A DNA stretch of 64,000 nucleotides from Aquilaria yunnanensis (Eukaryota > Streptophyta > Magnoliopsida > Malvales > Thymelaeaceae): the NCBI GenBank assembly GCA_039654915.1, contig CM077600.1:70689992-70753991 (forward strand). Direction: 5' to 3'. Below are positions 11,001-24,231 of this stretch, one piece after another. Both the position numbers and the translations under genes were made by a program. The notes below the pieces were generated by a model. The model saw only the letters and a program-made list of their open reading frames with translations. It did no database searches and was not told the origin of the DNA. The number at the start of each line of letters is the position of its first letter. Positions within the stretch are counted from its first letter, which is position 1.

Positions 11001-14000
11001 TTGGAACATTTAAAATTTGTTTTGAAAGAAATGGGAACATTCACAACTTGTCGAGAATGAAATGGCATCGTTCACAACTTGTTTGGAATGAAATGGAAAC
11101 ATTCACAAATTGTTTGGAATGAAATGTACACTTTCACAACATGTTTGGAATGAAGTGGAAACTCTTACAACTAGTTTCGAATGAAATGGAAACATTTACA
11201 ACTTGTTTCGAATGAAATGGAAACATTCACAAATAGTTTCAAACGAAATTGAAACATTCGTAACTAGTTTGGAAGGAAAGGGAAACATTCAAAACTCGCT
11301 TGGAATGAAATGAAAATATTCACAACTTGTTTGGAATGAAATGGAAACATTCACAACTAGTTTCGAATGAAATGGAAACATTCACAACTTGTTTGAAATG
11401 AAAGGGAAACTTTCACAACTACTTTTGAATGAAATGAAAACATTCACAACATGTTTGGAATGAATTGGAAAACATTCACAACTAGTTTCGAATGACCTGG
11501 AAACATTCACGACTAGTTTTGAATGAAATTGAAAAATTCACAACTTGTTGGGAATGAAATGGAAACATCCACAACTAGTTTCGAATGAAATGGAAACATT
11601 CACAACTTGTTTCGAATGAAAAGGAAACATTGACAACTTGTTTTGAATGAAATGAAAACATTCAAAACATGTTTGAAATGAAATGGAAAACATTCACAAC
11701 TAGTATCGAATGAACTAGAAACATTCACGACTAGTTTCGAATGAAATGAAAACATTCACAACTTGTTTCTAATGAAAAGAAAACATTCACAACTTGTTTT
11801 GAATGAAATGGAAACAATCACAACTTGTTTCCAATGAAATGGAAACATTCGCAACATGTTTGGTACGAAATGTAAACATTCACAACTACTTTAGAATGAA
11901 ACCTAAACATTCACACCTTATTTTGAATGAAATGGAAACTTTCACAACTACTTTCGAATGAAATGGAATCATTTACAACTTGTTTCGAATGAAACGGAAG
12001 TATTCACAACTTGTCTCGAATGAAATGAAAACATTCACAACATTTTGGAATGAAATGGAAATATTCACAACTAGTGTCGAACGAAATGGAAACATTCACA
12101 ACTTATTTTGAATGAAATGAAAACATTCACATCATGATTGGAATGAGATGAAAAACATTGACAACTAGTTTCAAATGACCCGGAAACATTCACAAGCAGT
12201 TTCGAATGAAATGGAATCATTCACAACTTGTTTCCGGTGAAATGGAAACATTCACCACTTGTTTCGAATGAAATGAAAACATTCACAACATGTTTGAAAC
12301 AAAATGTAAACATTAACAACTAGTTTCAAATAAAATGGAAACATTCAAAACCTGTTTTGAATGAAATTGAAACATTCACAACTAGTTTCAAATGAATTTC
12401 AAACATTCACAACTTGGTTTGAGTAAAATGGAAACATTCACAACTTGTTTCAAAGGAAATTGAAACACTCAAAACTTGTTTTGAAAGAAATGGAAACATT
12501 CACAACTTGTTCGGAATGAATTGGAAACATTCACAACATGTTTGGAATGAAATGGAAATATTCACAAATTGTTTGGAATGAAATGTAAAGTTTCACAACA
12601 TGTTTGGAATGAATTGGAAACATTTACAAGTAGTTTCGAATGAAATGGAAACATTTCCAACCTGTTTTAAAAGAAATGGAAACATTTACAACTAGTTTCA
12701 AATGAAATTGAAACATTCCAAACTTGTTTGGAATGAAAGGGAAACATTGAAAACTTGCTTTTGATGAATAGAAAACATTCACAACTTGTTTGGGATGAAA
12801 TGGAAACATTAACAACTTGTTTGGACTGAAATGGAAACATTCATATTTAGTTTCAAATGAAAAAGAAACATTCACAACTTGTTTCAAATGAAAGGGAAAC
12901 ATTCACAACTTGTTTCGAATGAAATGAAAGCAATCACAACATGTTTGGAATGAAGTGGAAAACATTCACAACTTGTTTTGAATGAAATGGAAACATTCAC
13001 AACTTGTTTCGAATGAAAAGGAAACATTCACAACTTGTTTCGAATGAAATGGAAATATTCACAACTTCTTTTCAATGAAATGGAAACATTAATAACATGT
13101 TTGGAACGAAATGTAAACATTAACAACTACTTTTGAATGAAATTTAAACATTCACATCTTGTTTTGAATGAAACGGAAACATTCACAACTACTTTCGAAT
13201 GAAATGGAATATTCACAACTTGTTTCGAATAAAATGGAAATATTCACAACTTGTTTCGAATGAAATGAAAACATTCACAAGATTTTGGAATGAAATGGAA
13301 ATATTTACAACTAGTGCCGATTGAAATTGAAACATTAACAACTTGTTTCGAATAAAATTAAAACATTCACAAGATGTTTGGAATGAAGTGGAAACATTTG
13401 CAACTTCTTTCCAATGAAATGGAAACATTCACCACTTGCTTCGAATGAAATGAAATCATTCACAACATGTTTGGGACAAAATGTAAACATTCACAACTAC
13501 TTTCGAATGAAATGGAAACATTCACATCTTGTTTTGAATGAATTGGAAACTTTCACAACTACTTTCGAATGAAATGGAAACATTCACAATCTGTTTTGAA
13601 TGAAATGAAACATTCAAAACTTGTTCCAAATGAAATGAAAACATTCACAACATTTTGGAATGAAATGGAAATTTTCAAAACTACTGTCGAACGAAATGGA
13701 AACATTCACAACTTGTTTCGACTGAAATGGAAACATTCACAACTTGTTTCGAAAAAAATGGAGACATTCACAACTTATTTTGAATGAAATTGAAGCATTC
13801 ACAGCTAGTTTCGAATTAAATGGAAATATTTACAACTAGGTTCGAATAAAATGGTAACATTCAAAACCTGTTCCGAATGAAATTGAAACATTCATAACTA
13901 GTTTGAAATGAATTTGAAACAATGACAACTTGTTTGGAATGAAATGTAAACATTCACAACTAGCTTCGAATGAAATGAAAACATTCACAACAATTTCAAA

Positions 14001-17000
14001 TAAAATTGAAATGTTCACAACTTGTTTGCAATGAAATGAAAACGTTCACAACATGTTTGGAATAAAATGGAGACAATCACAAGTTGTTTCGAAGGAAACG
14101 AGAATATTCACAACTTGTTTCGAATGAGATGGAAACATTCACAAGTTGTTTTCAATGAAATGGAATGATTTAAAACTTGTTTGGAATGAAATGGAAACAT
14201 TCAAAACTAGTTTCAAATGCAATAAAAACATTCATAACTTGTTTTCAATGAAATTCAAACATTCACAATTAGTTTCAAACGAAATTGAAATACCCAACGC
14301 TTGTTTTGAATGAAATGGAAACATTCATAACTTGTTCGAAATTAAATGGAATCATTCACAACTTGTCTGGAATCAAATGGAAACATTCACAAATTATTTT
14401 GAATGAAATGTAAATGTTCATAACTTGTTTGGAATGAATTGGAAACATTCACAACTAGTTTCAAATAAAGTAGAAACATTTACAACTTGTTTCAAATGAA
14501 ATGGAAACATGCACAACTAGTTTCAAATGAAATTCAAATATTCACAACTTATTTGGAATCAAATGGGAGCATCCAAAAGTTGTTTGGAATGAAATGAAAA
14601 CATTCACAACTTTTTTGGAATGAAATTGAAACATTCACAAATAGTTTTGAATGAAATAGAAACATTTACAACTTATTTCGAATGAAATAGAAACACTCAC
14701 AACTTGTGTCGAATGAAATGTGAGTGTTCACAACTAGTTTCAGATGTGCTAGAAACATTCACAACTAGTTTCGAATGAAATGGAAACATTCACAACTTTT
14801 TTTGAATGAAATGGAAACATTCACAATTTGTTTTGAATGAAATTGAAACATTCATAACTTGTTTCAAATGAAATGGAAACATTCACAACTCGTTTCCTAT
14901 GAACTAGAAACATTCACAACTAGTTTTGAATGGAATGGGAACATTCACAACTTGTTTAGAATGAAGTGTCGACATTCACAACTTGTTTCAAATGAAATGG
15001 AAACATTCACAACTTGTTTCGATTGTATTAGAAATATTCACAACTTATTCGGAATGAAATTGAAACATTCACAGCTTGTTTGGAATTAGATGGAAACATT
15101 CACAACTTGTTTGGAATAAAATGGAAACACTCACAACTTGTTTTGAATGAAATTACAACATTTGGAACTAGTTTCAAATGAAATGGAAATCTTCATAACT
15201 TGTTTCGAATAAAAGGTAAACATTCACACCTAGTTTCAAATCAAAATTGAAACATTCACAACTTGTATCAAATTGAATGGATACAATAACAACTTTTTTG
15301 GAAGGAAATGGAAACATTCACAAACTTGTTTGGAATGACATGGAAACATTCACAAGTCTTGAATAAAGTGGAAACATTGAAAACTTGTTTCGAATGAAAT
15401 GGAAACATTCACTACTTGTTTAGAATAAAATGGAAACATTCACAACTTGTTTCGTATGGAATTAAAACATTCACAACTAGTATCGAGCAAAATTAACGCA
15501 TTCATAACTTGTTTTGAATGAAATGGAAACATCCGCAACTAGTTTCAAATTAAATTGAAAGATTCACAACTTGTTTCGATTGAAATGGAATCATACACAG
15601 CTTGTTTGGAATGAAATGGAAACATTCACAACTTATTTGGATCAAAGTGGAAGGAGTCACAACTAGTTTCGAATCAATTGGAAACATTCAGTTGTTTTTG
15701 TAATGAACTGGAAACATTCAGAGCTTGCTCGGAATGAAATGGAAACATTCACAACTTGTTTGCAATGAAATGGAAACATTCAAAACTAGTTTCGAATGAA
15801 ATGGAAACATTCACAAATTGTTTGGAATAAAATGGAAACATTCACAACTTGTTTCGAACGTAATGGAAACATTCGTAACTAGTTTCGAAAGAAATAGATA
15901 CATTGACAACTTGTTTCGAATGAAATGGAAACATTCACAACTTGTTTGCAATGATATGGAAACATCCATAACTTGTTTGTAAAGAAATGGAAACATTCAC
16001 AATTAGTTTCTAATAAAATTGAAACATTCACAGCTACTTTCGAATAAAATGGAAACATTCACAGCTAGTTTTAAATGAAATGAAAACGTTCACAATTACT
16101 TTCGAATGAAATGGAAACATTCACAACTTGTTTGGAATGAAATGGGAACATTCACAACTAGTTTCACATGAAATTGAAACATTCACAACTTATTTGGAAT
16201 CAAATGGAAACAGTCCTAATTTATTTGGATTGAAATGTAAACATTCACAAGTTGTTTGGAATGAATTGAAAACATTCACAACTAGTTTCAAATGAAATGC
16301 AAACATTTACAACTTGTTTCAAATGAAATGGAAACATTCTCAACTAGTTTCAAATGAAATTGAAACATTCACAACTTGTTTGGAATGAAATGGAAACAGT
16401 CAAAACTTGTTTGAAATGAAACGAAAACATTCACAACTTGTTTGGATTGTAATGCGAACATTAACAACTAGTTTCGAATGAAATGAAAACATTCACAACT
16501 TGTTTTGAATGAAATGGAAACATTTACAATTTTTTGAATGAGTTGCAACCATTCACAAGTTGTTTCTAAGGAAATGGAAATATTCACAACTAGTTTCGAA
16601 TAAACTCAAAACATTCACAACTAGTTTTGAATGAAATGGAAACATTCAAAACTTGTTTGGAATGAAATGAAAAGATTCACAACTTGTTCAGGATGTAATG
16701 GAAACATTCACAACTTGTTTCAAATGAAATGGAAACATTCACAACTTGTTTTGAATGAAATGAAAACATTCAGAATGTGTTTGGAATGAAATGTAAACAT
16801 TTACAACAACTTTTGAAAGAAATGGAAACATTCAAATCTTGTTTTGAATGAAATAGAAACATAGTTTTGAATGAACTAGAAACATTCACAACTAGTTTCG
16901 AATGAAATGGAAACCATCACAACTTGTTTTGAATGAAATGGAAACATTTACAAGTTGTTTTGAATAAAGTGGAAATATAGAAAATGTTCACAACATGTTT

Positions 17001-18812
17001 GGAATGAATTGTAAACATTCACAATTTCTTTCAAATGAAGTGGAAACAGTCACATCTTGTTTTGAATGAAATGTAAATATAGTTTTGAATGAGCTGGAAA
17101 CATTCACAACTAGTATTGAATGAAATGGAAACAGTCAAAACTTGTTTCGAATGAAATCAAAGCATTCACAACCTGCTTCGAATGAAACGGAAAGATTCAC
17201 AACTAGTTTCAAATGAATTTGAAGCATTCACAACTCCTTTCGAATGAAGTGGAAACATTTATAACTTGTTTGGAATGAAATTGAAAGATTGACAACTAGT
17301 TTTGAATGAAATAAAAATATTCACAGCTTCTTTTGAATGAAATGGAAACATTCACAACTTGTTTGGAATGAAATGGAAACATTCACAACTATTTTCGAAT
17401 GAAATGGAAACAATCACAACTTGTTTCGAATGAAATGGAAACATTCACAACTTGTTTCAAATAAAATGGAAACATGCACAACTAGTTTTGAATAAAATGA
17501 AAACATTTACAACTTATTTCGAATGAAATGGAAACTTTCACAACTAGTTTCAATTGAAATTGAAACATTCAAAACTTGTTTGGAATGAATTGGAAACGTT
17601 CATAACTTGTTTTGAATGAAATGGAAACATTCACCACTAGTTTCGATTGAAATGGAGACATTCATAACTTGTTTTGAGTGAAATGGAAACATTCACAACT
17701 ACTTTCAAATGAAATTGAAACATTGACAACTTGTTTCAAATGAATTGGAAACATTCAAAACTTGTTCGGATTGAAATGGAAACTTTCAATACATGTTTGG
17801 ATTGTAGTGGAAACATTCACAACTTGTTTGGAATGAAATGGAAACATTCACAACTTGTTTCGAATGAACTGAAAACATTCACAATGTGTTTGGAATGAAA
17901 TGTAAATGTTCACAACTACGTTTGAATGAAATGGAAACATTCGCATCTTGTTTACAATGAAATGGAAACATAGTTTCGAATGAACTGGAAACATTCATAA
18001 CTAGTTTCAAATGAAATGGAAATGTTCACAACTTGTTTCGAAAGAAATGGAAACATTCACAAGTTGTTTTGAATGAAGTGGAAATATTCACAAATTGTTT
18101 CGATCGAAATGAAAACATTCACAACATGTTTCGAATGAAATATAAACATTTACAACATCTGTCGAATGAAATGGAAATAATGACATCTTGTTTTGAATAA
18201 AATGGAAACATAGTTTCGAAAGGGTTGGAAATATTCACAACTAATTTCAAATGAATTTGAAACAATCACAACTTGTTTCGAATGAAATGGAAACATCCAC
18301 AACTTGTTTGGAATTAAGTGGAAACATTTACAACTAATTTTGAATGAAATGAAAACATTCACAACATGTTTTGAATGAAATGGAAACATTCACAACTTGT
18401 TTGGAATGAAATAGAAAGATTCTTAACTAGTTTCGGATAAAATGGAAACATTCACAGCTTGTTTTGAATGAAATTAAAACATTCACGACTTGTTTGGAAT
18501 GTAATGGAAACATTCACAACTTGTTTCTAACGAATTGGAAACATTCACAACTTGTTTGAAATGAAATTGAAACAATCACAACTAGTTTTGAGTAAAATGA
18601 AAACATTCACAACTAGTTTTGAATGAAATGGAAACATTCACAACTAGTTTGATATGAAATGGAAACATTCACAAGTAGTTTAGAATGAAATTGAAACATT
18701 CCCAACCTATTTGGAATGAAAACGAAACATTCAAAACTTGTTTGAAGTGAAATTGAAACATTCCCAACTTTGTTTGGAAACATTCAAAACTTATTTTGAT
18801 TGAAAGTGAAAC
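8017..18812. repeat. 31-bp satellite array, block A (~10.8 kb, ~350 monomers)
   Basis: Continuous tandem repeat with a 31-bp monomer. Its core is AATGAAATGGAAACATTCAC, joined by a variable linker, usually AACTAGTTTCG or AACTTGTTTGG. Monomers commonly differ by several substitutions, with occasional 9-bp deletions (for example where aaacat is followed directly by agtttcg, at about 8365, 16860, 17078, 17965 and 18210). Larger periodicity is visible (see findings). There is no gene: the 60-94 residue ORFs, mostly minus, with SKQVVNVSISFQTSCECF-like text arise because 31 bp is not a multiple of 3, so three monomers give a 31-residue peptide period. Confidence 0.97.
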
Positions 18813-20360
18813 TGTTATGGCCCTTCTAGTGGGAAGCATGTTTGAGGAAGGTAAAGTGTTCTAAATTAAGTTAAGAACCTTAATTCAAGTTTACATAGCA
18901 AGAATAGAGAAGTTTAGCAAAGTTCACTAAGTTCCAAGAAAAATATGGCACTAAATGAAGTTCAGGGGTAAAATAGTAATTTTGCATCCTGAATAGCCAA
19001 GACGAGCCCCAAGTGTTTTAAAATGAATTTTTAAAAACTTAACTTTCAACCTTAACTCAAACTTGAAGAATAAATAAGAATTTAATCAAGAATGACTAAG
19101 TTACAAATATGGGGGTTTATTTGTAACAAGCTTAATACTTTGATGGCTTTGGGGTTAAGTGAGGGTTTAAAAAAGGAAAGTGAGGCTATGACTGCTATAA
19201 TCTCGTTTCCAGCCTTCTCACCCTCATTTTGCTCTCAAATTAAGCTTGGATTCAAGTGTTCTTGGTGTCAAGAGGTGCAATTCAAAGTATATAAGCTAAG
19301 AGGAGTGCATTTCAAGCTTTAAACCATGATTTTGAAGCTTGGAAGGGCATTTTTCCATATCCACTGTTTTTGAGCGAGGTAAGTAATGTGTTCTTGATTG
19401 AATTCATGTTATTTACTTGGTTTGGAGCTTGAGTTTTGGTTAGAGAGTGAAGTTTTAGTGATTAGTGCTTTATTTTTTATTGGAACTTATGTAGAACTTT
19501 GGTGAGGTTGGTTGATTGAAAAGGAGATTGATTCTTGCTTGTTACTTGGAGTTGACGTAAGGGAGTTATGTTTTCAAATTCAATTAATGCTATTGGCTTG
19601 AGCTTGCTTGAAGGAATTGAGTGATTCTAGCAATAGCATTAGTTAAAGGTTTTGGTTGAATCATGATGGACTAGGAGATTTGGGAGGATTGAATTGATGT
19701 TACAAGATATCATAGATTGGCTTGTAATAGTTGGTTGTGATCTATGCAACATGTTGTGTGTATAAGAAATTTGGAGGCATTCCAAGCATGTTTGATATGC
19801 GCAGGAAGTATCCAAAGTTCATAGTAGCAAAATAGGAGTTTTTCTAGGCATTTTGTAGGTTTGGCGACGCATCGCCAATCCCCACGAGTTACCACAACGT
19901 GTCACCAAGACCTCAAAAAATTGGCAGAACGTCAACAACTGTGGCGACGTGTCGCCAAGATCCTAGTAGAGGCTTGTATTTATGCAATACAGTTAGCTGC
20001 CTCCATAAACTATGTTTTGAGGAGTCCTAGACTCTATGATTGCTCTTGGGTGAGGGCATTAGCCTACTTTATGTATGAATGTTCTCACGAGTTGTTTTGT
20101 GTAGTAAATTCACACAAATGTTGATTTTGTATGCTTTGGCTATTTGTACTTAGTTTTTATGAAATTACTTGGCCAAGTTAATGTTTTATGGTTTTAATAA
20201 ACCAAGTCAAAGCATAAGAGCATGCATCTTGCATATTCTAGGATAATCAACTAGTATCATGGGATTTTAATCCGTGCACATATACAGCTAGCCAATTGCA
20301 ATCTACTGTGAGACCAGCTCTCACAGGCTTCCTGGGTAGGGGCCAAGGACGGCCGTGTCA
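18813..20360 (+). repeat. Tekay 5' LTR (1548 bp, short form)
   Basis: Starts TGTTATGGCCC after TSD gaaac and ends GTGTCA. Compared with the 3' LTR it lacks a segment of about 0.88 kb at about 19961 (after gtgtcgccaagat). A short open frame of 76 codons (19092-19322) is also present in the other LTR (26867-27097); I regard it as LTR sequence rather than a gene. Confidence 0.92.
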
Positions 20361-20365
20361 GTTTT

Positions 20366-20379
20366 TGGTATCAGAGCTT
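20366..20379 (+). other. Tekay primer binding site (tRNA-Met)
   Basis: TGGTATCAGAGCTT begins five bases after the LTR end at 20360, matching the initiator tRNA-Met 3' end except at its last bases. Confidence 0.9.
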
Positions 20380-20520
20380 AAAGCTCATTACGTAGATATT
20401 GGAGGCTAAGACTGAGATCTAGTTTGGTATGTCCAAGTGCTACGAAGTTAGTTCTAACCAACATCTGGGGAATGTTGTCTGGCTTTGGTTGTAGGTTGCT
20501 ATTGTTGATACTAGATTAGG

Positions 20521-21789
20521 AGCTTCTACAGGGGCTAGAGAACCTGGTAAGGGCTCTAGGGACCCAGTTGTGGCCAGACTGGATGAGATATCCAGAGTTC
20601 TTCAGGGGTTGACACAGACTATGGCCCAAGTGGCACAGGGTATGAATACTATTGTGACTGAGATGTTTAGAGATTATGAGGATAGAGATGTTGCTTAAGA
20701 GGAAAATGATGTACACCAGGATCAAGAAAGGCATGTTGAGTGGTAGCAAGTGCCTAGGGCTCATGAACATAGAAATCATGTTCATGAGGAGGATGAAGAA
20801 CCAAAGGTGATGGAGGCTCCAAGGAGGGGAGACACTCCACATTAGATGAGATTATTGGAGAAGTTTAAAACTGTTGATCCACCAAGCTTTGATGGGACAG
20901 GTGATCCTGATAGAGCAGAGGACTGGTTGTCCAGGATGAATAGACTTTTCACTGTGGTGGTTATGAATCAGAGCAGAAGATGACCTTAGTAGCTTTCTTT
21001 CTGAGAGGAAGGGCTAGTCTATGGTGGGATAATGTGATGGAGATACTAAGGGGAAGTAATGATACTCGCCCAGAGCACAAGAAAAAGGTGCTCAAGTGGT
21101 CAAACTTTGAAAAGAAGTTCCGACAGGAGTATATCAGCGCAGCTGCACAGGACCAGAGGAGGATTCAGTTTGAGAATCTGATACAGGGAGAGATGTCTGT
21201 GCAGGAGTATAAGCAACGCTACAACTCACTCATTCAGTATGCTCCATACATGATTGGGAATGATGAGTTGAAGGCTAAGAAGTTTTTCCAAGGTTTGAAA
21301 CCTGTACTCAGGAGGTATATGGCGACAGTAGATATCAGGAGCTATCGCCAAGTGGTTCAGAAGGCGCTGGCCTTAGAAAGAGAATTTGAGGATTCAAGGG
21401 CACCTAGCAAAAGGGTGGAGGTTGGACCAGCCAACCTAGGAAGCGACCAATGGTGGAAAGCCAAGGTCCATCCAAGAGAAGAAAGACAGGCTTACGTCCT
21501 AGGTGTAGACGGTTTCATGGTGGAAGACCATGTACTTTGGGGACAGATATTTGCAATATCTGTGGTCAGAGAAGACATTGGGCGAGGGAATGCCCAAGGG
21601 CTCGACCGTTGCCAGGTCCGCCCCAAAATTTACCCCTTGTACCCCTTGCCATAGGGAATCAGCCTAGTGTAGCCGCAGCAGCAGTTGAGCCGAGGGTTTT
21701 TGCCTTAGTGAGTCAGGTGACTAGAGAACCAGCTGCCGTTCGAGGTAATTTTACTTTTCAGAATGGTAGTGTTAGAGTACTTTTTTGAT
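20521..21789 (+). pseudogene. Tekay gag with zinc knuckle, broken
   Basis: The N-terminal part (from about 20521) has stops near 20696, 20743 and 20842. The longest open piece (20980-21654, 224 aa) carries the capsid-like gag core: FLRGRASLWWDNV, then FRQEYISAAAQDQRRIQFENLIQG and a KKFFQGLKPVLRRYM region. A frameshift at about 21440 moves the nucleocapsid to the frame of 21450-21788, where CNICGQRRHWARECP gives a complete CX2CX4HX4C knuckle (about 21552-21596). In the intact family this is one gag region continuous with pol; here it is dead. Confidence 0.9.
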
Positions 21790-22811
21790 ACAGGAGCTAC
21801 TTTTTCAGTGATATATTCTGCCTTGGTAGATAAGTTTAAATTGCAGCGAGAAATCTCGGGTGAGTTGAGACTCATCAGAACTGCGGGGAGGGGTTTTATT
21901 GTGACCAATGAAGTGGTTACTAGGTATCCCTTGTAGTTAGGAGACCATGATTTCTGTTGTGAGTTATGGGTGATAGAATTGAGGTCGTATGACCTAGTGT
22001 TGGGAATGGATTGGCTAAGTAAGCATAAGGCACAAATTGACTATGCGAATCACTTAGTCGACATTACTGATGCTCAGGGAGCTAGAGTGACTTGCACAGG
22101 AGGATTGGCATCTAGTGCTAAGAGTTGACACCTTAGACTTATGGATACCATCCCCATAGGTAGTGAAGAGGAGTGTTGTTCATTGAACGGAGCGGCTGTA
22201 GAGGAAGAACTTGAGAAGATTCCAGTAGCCAATCAGTTTCCTGAAGTGTTTCCAGTAAAGTTACCTAGGTTACCACCCAAGAGGGATACTGAGTTTGCAA
22301 TCCATCTCCAGCCTGGAGTTGAACCTATTTCAATGCCACCTTATAGGATGTCAGCTCCTGAGATGGATGAGTTAAAGAAGTAGTTGGAGGAACTGCTAGA
22401 GAAAGGCTTTATAAGGCCTAGTGTATCACTATGGGGAGCTCCGGTGTTATTTGTGAAGAAGCAAGACAGAACTTTTAGATTGTGCATCGACTATAAGAAG
22501 TTGAATGCAGTGACAATCAAGAATAAGTATCCGCTTCCTAGAATTGATGATCTGTTTGATAGACTCAGGGGAGTGAAGGTGTTTTCTAAGATTGACCTCC
22601 GATTTGGATATTTTCAGATTAGAGTTAAGGAGGAGGATATCGCAAAAACTGCTTTCAGAACAAGGTATGGACACTATGAATATACAGTTATGCCATTTGG
22701 TATAACGAACGCTCTAGCAGTATTTATGGAAGCTATGAATCAGATCTTTAAGCTGTTTCTGGATCAGTTTGTTGAAGTTTTCATCGATGACATTTTGGTA
22801 TATTCACAGTC
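21781..22811 (+). pseudogene. Tekay protease and reverse transcriptase, 5' part, broken
   Basis: A protease-like stretch starts at about 21790 (TGATFSV, then LVLGMDWL near 22000). Stops include TAG at 21934 and 22381. RT follows: [31 protein letters not shown] with the first catalytic Asp, VMPFGITNA, and [10 protein letters not shown] with the catalytic Asp pair near 22783-22812. The frame is then cut by the solo LTR at 22812 and resumes at 24232. Confidence 0.92.
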
Positions 22812-24226
22812 TGTTAGTGTTGTGCCCAAAAGCCAATCATGAAATGACTGTATTTTTGCACATTGAGTCATGATATTTTATTAAGGCATTAATCCAACAA
22901 TTATATTTGTTGTTTTGTTTTTGCGTAACTTAACAAACATAATTGTAACCCTAGAATAATGATATTCTCAAATGTCCCTAGTCTAGTATTATTATGGAGC
23001 AGGTTGCAATAATACATAACGACAAGCATATGTGGAGACTACTATGAGATATGTAGTCTGCATATGGGTACAAGTTGGAGAACTTGTGTACTGGACCAAC
23101 CCACCATGAAAACACTACATGGATCGTTATATGAGTGTCGTAAGTGATTCTCATAGTGATCATGGTATATGTAGTCCTTCGACCTAAGATCATCAAGGTT
23201 CCCTACATGTGAGTCACATACTTTGATACTTTCCTTTGTTGCTCGTAACTGAGTGAACTTGAAGGAGGTCATTGGGTATGTCACATATCATGTGGAGGGA
23301 TTTGTATGATCAAGATGGGATTTGTCCCTCCTATGTAACGGGAGTAATATCTTCGGGCCCCTTGATAGAGTAAGACTTAGAAAAATGCATGGCCATGCTC
23401 GGATGAGTTGATATACGATATCAATGTCTTTAGTTTAAGTTGGTCTACTCAGTAATCAAGAAACCAAAGATTGGGCTATACGAGAGTGACACATTCTATG
23501 TCTCGTGCTTAGTCTTGATATCTTGGACAAAGGGACAATGGCATATATCGGTGATGATCATAAAGGTTTAGTCGAATCATCGACAATCTTGTCACTTGGG
23601 TAGCAATGATGTGTTGCTAGACGCCACTCATTGCTTATGATCATAAATGTGATTATGATCATTGCCAACGTGGTAAGAGCCTATTGGGTCGCACACATAG
23701 AGCTATTTGGATCATTAGAGTGCATGGGCTAATAATTTGGGTTTTGGTTTCACAATAATTTCGTATTAATAATGGGCCCAATAGTTGAGCCATTATTAAG
23801 CCCGAAATTAAAGCCTAATTGGATTAGGGCTTTGAAACCTATTAGGCCTGAAAGTTGAGTCTCACTATAAATACAACTTCTAGTGAGAAATTCACAGGTC
23901 TCCTTGCCCTAGCCTCCCAAAAGGACAGCCGCACTCTTCTCTTGCAATTCCTTGGAGGACGCAAGCTAGCACTGCGAGCGCAAGAGAAACGCATCTGCCG
24001 GGATGTGTTGGAAGCGTGGTGATCCCGAGAGGCTCGTGTGGATACCATAGAGAGCTTGAATATGTCAACTGTTCAGGTTTTGTGATTCGACTCTACAGTT
24101 GAGTGAGAGATCTCAACCGAAAATTTGGTATGAAAATTTTTGAACACCCAGTTTACCCCGTTTCACTTAGATCCTGGAGGGTTTCGGTTAAATTCCGTTG
24201 CGCTGTTTGGCACCCGAAACCCATCA
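22812..24226 (+). mobile_element. Solo LTR, copy 1 (1415 bp) inside Tekay RT
   Basis: Begins TGTTAGTGTTGTGCCC and ends AACCCATCA, flanked by TSD cagtc (22807-22811 and 24227-24231). Removing it restores the RT reading frame. It matches 53272-54684 and, reversed, 59016-60391. There is no coding capacity, primer site or polypurine tract, so it is a solo LTR. A TATA-like tataaata lies at about 23868. I cannot name the parent family. Confidence 0.93.
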
Positions 24227-24231
24227 CAGTC

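Noticed and set aside
9840..18389. Many short open frames in the satellite, mostly minus strand (60-94 codons, e.g. 9840-10055, 12624-12902, 18150-18389)
   Set aside because: They are read-through of a 31-bp repeat; three monomers equal 31 codons, giving the repeating peptide. No start context, conservation or domain supports coding.
8017..18812. CRISPR-like array (short regular repeats)
   Set aside because: There are no unique spacers: the whole 31-bp unit is repeated and variation is spread through it, as in a satellite of a plant genome.
19092..19322. 76-codon ORF, also at 26867-27097
   Set aside because: It lies in both Tekay LTRs at the same position; identity follows from LTR duplication, not from selection. 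No domain seen.
22978..23284. Minus-strand ORFs in solo LTR copy 1
   Set aside because: The other two LTR copies interrupt these frames, and LTRs of this family have no known product.
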